From CAVTAV01 sp963732795 (GTDB lineage Bacteria; Pseudomonadota; Alphaproteobacteria; CAVTAV01), in contig CAVTAV010000006.1 of assembly GCA_963732795.1 (NCBI GenBank), forward strand, positions 620,001-684,000: 64,000 bases of DNA. The letters are read 5' to 3'. A program made the translations under genes and the position numbers. The first letter of the stretch is position 1. Every line of letters begins with the position of its first letter. Below are positions 57,747 to 64,000 of this stretch, piece after piece. The notes beneath the pieces were generated by a model. That model saw only the letters and a list, made by a program, of their open reading frames with translations, made no database searches and was not told where the DNA came from.

Positions 57747-58886
57747 TTAACGCGGGCCCGCCTGTCCTGGATAGCCCTGCTGCTGCGGATAACCGCCCTG
57801 TTGGGGATACCCGCCGCCTTGTTGGGGATACCCGCCCTGTTGGGGATAGCCGCCACCCTGCTGGGGGTATCCGCCGCCTTGTTGCGGGTAGGCTCCTTGT
57901 TGGGGGTATCCGCCGCCCTGCTGAGGATAGCCGCCCTGTGGCTGAGGATTTTGCTGTTGGGCGGCTTGGTTCGGCTGGGTCGGCAGCCCGGCATAGCTCC
58001 AGGCCTGGAGCCCGCCGCGATACCACATCACGTTCTTATAGCCGAGGTGAATCGCCCTCAAGGAAGCATTGTAGGACATCCAGCACGTGACGCCCTCGCA
58101 ATAGAACACCATCGGCGTGTCCTTCTTCTGCTGGGTCATCTGGGCGAGGAACTGGCCGAATTGCTGCTGGGTCTGGTCCTGGAAGCTGCCGCCCTGGTAG
58201 GCCGGCACGGCCGAAACGGCGTTCGGCAGGGTCTGGGGGGCGCCGAGTACGTCGAACACCAGGAACTGGACCTGCTGTTGCTGCATCAGGCTGACCAGGC
58301 CTTTGGTCGTGATCACCTGACCGCCCGGGATCTGATTGGGCGTCGGTCCCTCCATTTCGCCGGAGTGAAGCTGATCGGTCGGCTGGACGCCCATATCCTT
58401 GCGTTCCTGGGCCATCATGGCGTCGAGCTTGGCGTCGAGCTGCGGGCCGCCGTTGATGCCGCCGCCCGCGCCCCCCGGCTGCTGAGCATAACCGCCGCCG
58501 CCGGGCTGTTGGGGATAGGCCCCGGGCTGCTGAGGATAGCCGCCACCACCGGGCTGTTGCGGATAACCGCCGCCACCGGGCTGCTGCGGGTAGCCGCCAT
58601 TGGCCTCCGGATAGCCGCCCTGTTGCTGGGGGTATCCGCCGCCCTGTTGAGGATAGCCGCCCTGCTGTTGCGGATAACCGCCCTGATTGGGATAGCCGCC
58701 TTGCTCCGGATAGCCGCCTTGAGCCGGAGAGGCCCCTCCCTGGCCCGGATAGCCGCCCTGCGCCGGTTGTTGCGGCTGGTTCGGATATTGGCCCTGGTAT
58801 TGGGCCCCCGCCGGCCCGCTCAATGTGATCGCCACAGCGACGCCGAGGACGCCCCCTAGCCCGAGACCGACCCATTTTGCTCGCAT
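57747..58886 (-). CDS. Exported rhodanese-like protein flanked by QGGYPQ repeats
   Basis: A 379-aa protein with a signal peptide (GLGLGGVLGVAVAITLSG). The central domain (about residues 160-300) is rhodanese-like: VFYCEGVTCWMSYNASLRAI then LGYKNVMWYRGGLQAW. The TCWMS(Y)NA and WY-GG-W pattern resembles the CXXCW rhodanese-like proteins of PQQ-dependent catabolism gene clusters, though spaced CX4CW here. Both sides are Gln/Gly/Tyr/Pro tandem repeats of about 7-9 residues (about 25-140 and 318-375). The repeats suggest a flexible or self-associating region. ATG 58886 begins the signal peptide. Confidence 0.8.
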   Translation of the reverse strand: MRAKWVGLGLGGVLGVAVAITLSGPAGAQYQGQYPNQPQQPAQGGYPGQGGASPAQGGYPEQGGYPNQGGYPQQQGGYPQQGGGYPQQQGGYPEANGGYPQQPGGGGYPQQPGGGGYPQQPGAYPQQPGGGGYAQQPGGAGGGINGGPQLDAKLDAMMAQERKDMGVQPTDQLHSGEMEGPTPNQIPGGQVITTKGLVSLMQQQQVQFLVFDVLGAPQTLPNAVSAVPAYQGGSFQDQTQQQFGQFLAQMTQQKKDTPMVFYCEGVTCWMSYNASLRAIHLGYKNVMWYRGGLQAWSYAGLPTQPNQAAQQQNPQPQGGYPQQGGGYPQQGAYPQQGGGYPQQGGGYPQQGGYPQQGGGYPQQGGYPQQQGYPGQAGPR

Positions 58887-59143
58887 GTCTCTTCTCCCAG
58901 CCAGCACACCACCCAACTTAAGATTAGCACGGCTTCAAAGCTCAACAAAGCGCCGCGGAAACAAGTTTGCCGTCAATTTTCGGGGCGTTTGCGGCGCTAA
59001 CGAATTCGGATTAATCAAGGCTCTTGCGGAACACCCCGCATGATTGAGAAAATGTTAAGGAATTCGCAGCGAAAATCGCTCTCGTATACGACGAACGCTC
59101 TAGTCGGGGGGTCTCCCTCGCCCAACAAACGCGCGGGCTTCAC

Positions 59144-60385
59144 ATGCAGGATTCAAGTGCCGGTCAGCCGCCAGGCCAGGCTACAAAGGACCAACTACTC
59201 ATTATCGACGATGAGCGGCCGATCTGCGATCTCATCGCCGACGTGGCCGAAGCCTATGGCTATCACGCCTTCTCGGCGACGAGCTACGACGAGGCGAAGG
59301 CGGTTCTGGACGATGCCTGCCCCAACTTGATCTTCGTCGATCTGATGCTGCCGGACGTCGACGGAATCGAAATCGTGCGCCACATCGCGGCAGGAAAATG
59401 CGATGCTCAGATCGTCATGATGAGCGGCGTCAATCACAAGATCCTCGCCTCGGCCATCCGCGTCGCGATCAACCAGGGCCTCAACGTGCTCGGCTATCTC
59501 ACCAAGCCGTTCTCGGTCCGCGAGGTCCGCTCCCTCCTCGATACCGGACGTCGCCAGAACATCATGCCTTCCCCCGAAGAACTCGAGCAGGCGATCACGG
59601 ACGACGCGCTCTGCCTGTTCTACCAACCCAAAGTCCATCTCGGCGCCCATCAGACGATGAGCGTGACCGGCGCCGAGGCGCTGTTGCGCTGGAAGCATCC
59701 GGAATACGGGCTGATCACGCCCGACCGCATCCTCCCGGTTGCCGAAGCCAACGACTTGATGGGCCCATTGACCGATTTCGTGGTCCGAACCGCGATCGCC
59801 CAGCTCAAGGAATGGAAGCAGGAGGGGCTCGACCTCGTGGTCTCGATCAACATGCCGCCCGATCTCCTGACCGACCGCGGCCTGCCGGACCATCTCGCCG
59901 GGCAAATGGCGGAGGCCCAGCTCGATCCCGGCCATCTCTGCCTGGAGATGACCGAGAACGCGCCGATCGGCAACTATGTCGACGCCGCGGAGATTTTGAC
60001 CCGCTTCCGCCTCAAGGGATTCGGTCTGTCGCTCGACGATTTCGGCACCGGCCATTCATCCCTCGTGCAGCTCCACCGCATGCCGTTCTCGGAGCTCAAG
60101 ATCGACCGCTCCTTCGTCACCGAGCTCGAATCCAACCAGGACGCCCAGATCATCGTGCGCGCGATCGTCGATCTGGCGCGCAATCTCGAACTGACGGTCT
60201 GCGCCGAAGGCGTCGAGACCGCCGGGGCGCTCCGTTACCTGCGCGACATCGGATGCCCTCAGGTCCAAGGTTATTATTTCGGCCGTCCCACGCCGGCCGA
60301 CGCTTTCGCCGAGCTGGTGCGGCGCTGGTACAACGGCGCCGAACGGCGGGAAAGCGACCGGTCGAGCGGCGAAGCACTGCTGTGA
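59144..60385 (+). CDS. Response regulator with EAL c-di-GMP phosphodiesterase domain
   Basis: A 413-aa protein. REC domain: LLIIDDERPICDLIADV (acidic pocket), LIFVDLMLPDVDG with the phospho-acceptor Asp, and LTKPF with the conserved lysine. EAL domain: GAEALLRWKHPEYGLITPD, LEMTENAPIG, LDDFGTGHSSLVQLHRMPF, ELKIDRSFV and CAEGVETAGALRYL, all the metal and catalytic positions of an active phosphodiesterase. It would hydrolyse c-di-GMP under phosphorylation control, perhaps from the kinase encoded 54 nt downstream. Confidence 0.92.
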   Translation: MQDSSAGQPPGQATKDQLLIIDDERPICDLIADVAEAYGYHAFSATSYDEAKAVLDDACPNLIFVDLMLPDVDGIEIVRHIAAGKCDAQIVMMSGVNHKILASAIRVAINQGLNVLGYLTKPFSVREVRSLLDTGRRQNIMPSPEELEQAITDDALCLFYQPKVHLGAHQTMSVTGAEALLRWKHPEYGLITPDRILPVAEANDLMGPLTDFVVRTAIAQLKEWKQEGLDLVVSINMPPDLLTDRGLPDHLAGQMAEAQLDPGHLCLEMTENAPIGNYVDAAEILTRFRLKGFGLSLDDFGTGHSSLVQLHRMPFSELKIDRSFVTELESNQDAQIIVRAIVDLARNLELTVCAEGVETAGALRYLRDIGCPQVQGYYFGRPTPADAFAELVRRWYNGAERRESDRSSGEALL

Positions 60386-60439
60386 CGCCGCCGCTCCGGC
60401 CGGTCGGAGCCACGCAACGAGTCCTCATGCGGGTTCATC

Positions 60440-63223
60440 ATGAAGGGTAGCTTCTCCGGTCGCCCGCGCGCCATCGATCCCGATACCGCGTCGACTGGCA
60501 CGGCCGCTTATGGGGACGATGCCTTCGCCCCAGCGGGCGCCGTCGAACCGTCCAAAGCCGCCATTCCCATCTGGCCGTTCCTCGGCACCGCCAAGCTCCG
60601 GACGCGCCTCATCGTCGCGATGGTGGGGCTCGTGGTGCTCACCGTCATCGCCGTGGGGGTCACGGGTTACCGCAGCATCGCATCGGTGCTGTTGCATTCC
60701 GAGATCAGCCGGCTCGAATCCGACGTTCATGCCCTCGCCGTGACGCTCGACGCCAAGGTTCGCGACGCCCGCGAGGACGTGCTTGCGATGCGCAACGCCA
60801 ACACGGTGCAGGCCGTGGTGCGCTCATTCGGGACCAGGGACGGCGTCGATCCCAAGACCGGTGATTTGCTCGTCGACTGGAAGAGCCGAGTGGCCACACT
60901 GATGATCTCCCAGCTCCAGGCCAAGCCCGACTATCTCCAAATGCGGCTGATCGGCATGGCGGATGGCGGCCGCGAGATCGTCCGGGTGGACCGCAACGAG
61001 CCCGGAGGATCCATCCACGTGGTGCCCGAGGCCGATCTCCAGCAGAAGGGCAATCACAGCTACTTCACCCAAACGATCGCGCTCGCCGACGGCTCGGTCT
61101 ACATCTCGCCGATCAACCTCAATCGCGAGCACGGCAAGGTCCAGGTGCCCCATACGCCGGTGCTGCGCGCCGCCACGCCCATCTTCACCGAGGACGGCAA
61201 GCTATTCGGCATCGTGATCATCAATGTCGCGATGCAGCCGATTCTGGACCAGCTCCGCTCGGCAGCGCGGCCCGGCGGCGACGTCTATCTGGTCAACGAC
61301 CAGGGCGACTTCCTGCTCCATCCCGACCGCGCGAAGGAATTCGGTTTCGATCTCGGCCGGCGCTATCGGGTCGCCGACGAATTCCCGACGCTGGCGTCAT
61401 TGGTGACGACCGAGGACAGCCGGTCGCGCATCACCCGGGAGCGAAACGGCGCCCAGGTCGGCGCGGCGATCGATTCGATTCAGCTCGCCGGCGGCCCGAG
61501 GGTCGCGGTCCTCGAAGCTTTGCCGATGGCGGTGCTCAACGCGCCCATCGTGGAGCTACGATGGTCCGTGCTCGCGACCGCCGTTGCGGGCGTATTGCTC
61601 GCGGCCTTGCTCGCGGTCCTGATCGGCCGGTCGCTCGCCAATCCGGTCGAGCAGATGACCGGTGCGATCGCGGAGCTCAAGCAGCAGAAGCCCGTAACCC
61701 TTCCGACATCGGCGGCCGGTGAGATCGGGGAGCTGGCGCGGGCGTTCGAGAATTATGTCGAGCAGGACCGGCTCTATCGCCTGGCGCTGCAATCGGCCTA
61801 TGACGCGATGTATACCTATACGCTCGATGGCGTGGTGACATCCTGGAATCCGGGTGCCGAGCGGCTCTACGGCTACAGCGCCGAGGAGATGGTCGGCCAG
61901 CCGATCCAACGCCTCGTTCCGGAGGAGCTGGAATCCGAGCGGAGCGCGTTCGTCTCCCGCCTGTGCCGCAACGAGCCGGTGCCGAGCATGGACACCGCGC
62001 GGCTGACCAAGTCCGGCCGCAAGGTCGAGGTCTCTCTGGTTCCCTCGCTCGCCCGCGGGCCGGCGGGAGAGCCGATCGGCATTTCGGTGATCGCCCGCGA
62101 TATCACGGAGCATCGCGAGGCGGAAAAGCGCTTCAGGCTCGCGGTCGAATCGAGTCCCACCGGCATGGTCATGGTCCGGGCGCAGGGGACCATCGTGCTG
62201 GTCAACGCCGAGGTCGAGCGCATGTTCGGCTACACCAAGGAAGAGCTGCTCGGCGCCTCGATCGATGACTTGGTGCCCGAGCGGTTCCGATCGCCCCACG
62301 CCTCGTACCGCCACGGTTTTTCCGAGGACCCGGAAGCCCGGGCGATGGGCGCGGGCCGCGAACTCTATGCCCGGCGCAAGGACAGCAGCGAATTCCCGGT
62401 CGAAATCGGGCTCAACCCGATTTCCCGGCCCGACGGCCTGCTGATTCTGGCGAGCGTCGTCGATATCAGCGAGCGCAAGCACGCACAGCAGGTTTTAGAG
62501 AAGCAGAAAGCCGAGCTCGAACGCTCCAACGCCGATCTGGAGCAATTCGCCTATGTTGCGTCCCATGATCTGCGCGAGCCGCTCAGGATGGTCGCCAGCT
62601 ATACCTCGCTCCTGGCGGAACGTTATCAGGGCCAACTCGACGAGCGCGCCGACAAATATATCCGCTACGCGACCGAGGGCGCGAAACGGATGCAGCAGCT
62701 CATCAGCGACCTTCTGGATTTCTCGCGGGTCGGGACCCATGCCAAGCCCCTGGCGCCGATCGACACGGCTGCGCTGCTCGACAAGGTCACCCACAGCCTG
62801 AGAGGCGTCATCGCCGACAACGGCGCCGAGATCGTCCATGGCGCGCTGCCAACCGTCATGGCCGACGAAACCCAACTCGGCATGGTGTTCCAGAACCTGA
62901 TCGGCAATGCGGTCAAGTTCCGCTCCGGACGCGCGCCCGTGGTGCATGTCGACGCCCGTCAGGAGGACGGCATGTGGGTGTTCTCGGTCGCCGATAACGG
63001 CATCGGCATCGACAAGCAGTATTCCGGCCGGATCTTCCAGATGTTCCAGCGCCTGCACGAGCGCGGCAAATACGAAGGCAGCGGTATCGGCCTCGCGATC
63101 GTCAAGAAGATCGTCGAACGCCATGGCGGCCGGGTGTGGTTCGACTCGGTACCGGAGGTAGGCACGACTTTCTTCTTCACGATACCCGCTGCGCCGATGG
63201 ACGGGGGAGGTTACACGCTATGA
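60440..63223 (+). CDS. Membrane PAS-domain sensor histidine kinase
   Basis: A 927-aa kinase: cytoplasmic leader of about 50 residues, TM1 about 57-78 (LIVAMVGLVVLTVIAVGVTG), a periplasmic Cache-type sensor domain (to about 370), TM2 about 374-396, HAMP (LANPVEQMTGAIAELKQQKP), two PAS domains (AYDAMYTYTLDGVVTSWNPG; SPTGMVMVRAQGTIVLVNAE), HisKA with His709 in VASHDLREPLRMVASYTSLL, and HATPase with NLIGNAVKFRSG, DNGIGID and GSGIGLAIVKKIVERHGG. The HisKA/HATPase type resembles bacteriophytochrome-like kinases that pair with Rcp1 regulators, such as the one encoded next. The stop overlaps that gene by 4 nt. Confidence 0.92.
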   Translation: MKGSFSGRPRAIDPDTASTGTAAYGDDAFAPAGAVEPSKAAIPIWPFLGTAKLRTRLIVAMVGLVVLTVIAVGVTGYRSIASVLLHSEISRLESDVHALAVTLDAKVRDAREDVLAMRNANTVQAVVRSFGTRDGVDPKTGDLLVDWKSRVATLMISQLQAKPDYLQMRLIGMADGGREIVRVDRNEPGGSIHVVPEADLQQKGNHSYFTQTIALADGSVYISPINLNREHGKVQVPHTPVLRAATPIFTEDGKLFGIVIINVAMQPILDQLRSAARPGGDVYLVNDQGDFLLHPDRAKEFGFDLGRRYRVADEFPTLASLVTTEDSRSRITRERNGAQVGAAIDSIQLAGGPRVAVLEALPMAVLNAPIVELRWSVLATAVAGVLLAALLAVLIGRSLANPVEQMTGAIAELKQQKPVTLPTSAAGEIGELARAFENYVEQDRLYRLALQSAYDAMYTYTLDGVVTSWNPGAERLYGYSAEEMVGQPIQRLVPEELESERSAFVSRLCRNEPVPSMDTARLTKSGRKVEVSLVPSLARGPAGEPIGISVIARDITEHREAEKRFRLAVESSPTGMVMVRAQGTIVLVNAEVERMFGYTKEELLGASIDDLVPERFRSPHASYRHGFSEDPEARAMGAGRELYARRKDSSEFPVEIGLNPISRPDGLLILASVVDISERKHAQQVLEKQKAELERSNADLEQFAYVASHDLREPLRMVASYTSLLAERYQGQLDERADKYIRYATEGAKRMQQLISDLLDFSRVGTHAKPLAPIDTAALLDKVTHSLRGVIADNGAEIVHGALPTVMADETQLGMVFQNLIGNAVKFRSGRAPVVHVDARQEDGMWVFSVADNGIGIDKQYSGRIFQMFQRLHERGKYEGSGIGLAIVKKIVERHGGRVWFDSVPEVGTTFFFTIPAAPMDGGGYTL

Positions 63224-63690
63224 CGACGATCTCGGTGCTCCTCGTCGAGGACAATCCGGCCGACGCGGACCTCACCCGCGAAGCGTTTGAGGCCAACAAG
63301 CAGAGCGTGGACCTCTCCGTGGTGCTCGACGGCGTGGAGGCGCTGGACTATCTGCACCGCCGCGCCGGTCATGTCGACGCCGCCACCCCCGACCTGGTGC
63401 TGCTCGACCTCAATCTGCCGCGCAAAGACGGACGCGAGGTTCTCGAGGAGATCAAATCCAGCATGGTCCTGCGCCAGATCCCGGTTGTCGTGCTGAGCTC
63501 GTCCGAGGACTTCCGCGACATACAGCAAAGCTATGATCTCGGTGCTAATTGCTATGTCTCCAAGCCGGTCGACTTCGCCGGCTTCCGGACCACCATGAAA
63601 TCCCTCAACTGCTTCTGGTTCACGACCGCGCGCCTGCCGAGCGGGACGCGCGACAGGACCTGGCTGGGAGACCACCCCAATGGCCTATGA
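63220..63690 (+). CDS. Single-domain response regulator (Rcp1-like)
   Basis: A 156-aa REC protein: VLLVEDNPADADLTREAFEA, LVLLDLNLPRKDGREVLEEI with the phospho-Asp, VVVLSSSEDFRDIQQSYDLG and NCYVSKPVDFAGF. The VEDNPAD start and YDLGAN-YVSKPVDF end are typical of Rcp1-type regulators partnered with phytochrome-like kinases. ATG 63220 overlaps the kinase stop (ATGA). It has no output domain, so it probably acts in a phosphorelay or by protein contact. Confidence 0.92.
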   Translation: MTTISVLLVEDNPADADLTREAFEANKQSVDLSVVLDGVEALDYLHRRAGHVDAATPDLVLLDLNLPRKDGREVLEEIKSSMVLRQIPVVVLSSSEDFRDIQQSYDLGANCYVSKPVDFAGFRTTMKSLNCFWFTTARLPSGTRDRTWLGDHPNGL

Positions 63691-64000
63691 GCAATACGGC
63701 CGAAGGCTGGACGACACCGCCAATCCGTCCCATGCCGCCGCCGACCCCGCCGCCGACCCTGTCCTGCTCCTGGTCGAGGACAATCCGGCGGATGCAGAGC
63801 TGACCTCGGAGCTCTTGGCGGAGGTGCCGGGCTACCGCTACCGGCTGGTGGTGGCCGGGCGTCTGGCGGAGGCGCTCCGGGTTCTCGAGACCGAGCCGGT
63901 GCATGCCGTCGTGCTCGACCTGAACCTCCCGGATTCGACCGGCATGGCGACGCTCGACCGGGTCCGGGAAGTTGGCGGCGATGTCCCGGTTGTGGTCCTG
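63680..64000 (+). CDS. Response regulator, N-terminal part (runs off the window)
   Basis: The frame from ATG 63680 overlaps the preceding gene's last 11 nt and stays open to the window edge. It has an approximately 25-residue leader, then VLLLVEDNPADAELTSELLA and VVLDLNLPDSTGMATLDRV, a receiver domain with phospho-Asp. The output domain lies beyond the window. It could be an EAL/GGDEF or histidine-kinase hybrid. Tight overlap indicates co-translation with the kinase and Rcp1-like regulator. Confidence 0.8.
   Translation, partial: MAYEQYGRRLDDTANPSHAAADPAADPVLLLVEDNPADAELTSELLAEVPGYRYRLVVAGRLAEALRVLETEPVHAVVLDLNLPDSTGMATLDRVREVGGDVPVVVL

Noticed and set aside
57760..58790. CRISPR array or minisatellite from the GGATAGCCGCC-type repeats
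   Set aside because: The repeats are in frame, have no unique spacers and encode QGGYPQ units within a rhodanese-like protein with a signal peptide.

Overview
This is a GC-rich alphaproteobacterial chromosome segment. The support is gene content and order: SRP RNA-dnaX-ybaB-recR, ftsE-ftsX-ydcF-plsC, a CycM-type cytochrome c divergent from pheA, argH-lptM-lysA followed by a TIGR02302 protein, a class I lysyl-tRNA synthetase and a B12-dependent ribonucleotide reductase. Hyphomicrobiales or a nearby order is likely; the genus cannot be read from the sequence.

Layout. 1-5000 is a small integrated element ending at the 3' end of a tRNA-Leu(CAG) gene: a serine recombinase, an iteron-like GGGTGACG array, a primase-polymerase/helicase replication protein, an AlpA/excisionase-like regulator and two unrecognised genes. 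5.1-19.4 kb is housekeeping: HAD phosphatase, NDUFA9-like protein, peptide-binding protein, cytochrome c, pheA, nudC, SRP RNA, dnaX-ybaB-recR, ftsEX, ydcF, plsC. 19.6-38.9 kb holds nrdJ, TIGR02302, lysA, lptM, argH, a TlpA-like thioredoxin, pyrD, an S24 regulator, an azurin-like protein, lysK, a DinG-type helicase, an SMP-30 protein and a GST. 39-45.3 kb holds TerB, a sterol desaturase-like protein, sixA and a MacAB-like ABC export trio. 45.4-51.7 kb holds an SDR, a nucleotidyltransferase, a large patatin-like protein, a TPP enzyme and a DUF2339 remnant. 51.7-58.9 kb is an accessory block, all on the minus strand: StyA-like flavin monooxygenase, Tat-exported amidohydrolase, exported coiled-coil protein, Tat-exported alpha-hydroxy-acid dehydrogenase with an unexpected CxxCH, two beta-etherase-like GSTs, and a rhodanese-like protein with QGGYPQ repeats. 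59.1-64 kb is a signalling cassette: REC-EAL protein, PAS histidine kinase, Rcp1-like regulator and the start of a second regulator.

An overriding caveat is that about 17 genes, many of them essential, are broken by frameshifts. Every shift I resolved is a net base insertion; removing one or two bases restores the family sequence. Nearly all lie before position 38,000. This looks like insertion-type consensus error, so I annotate these as single genes spanning the shifts.

Dispersed palindromic repeats of three families sit between genes. One family keeps a hairpin whose arm sequence differs between copies while pairing is preserved. The 51.7-57.7 kb block is the best candidate for an uncharacterised pathway, probably catabolism of an aromatic or lignin-like compound; that assignment is inference.
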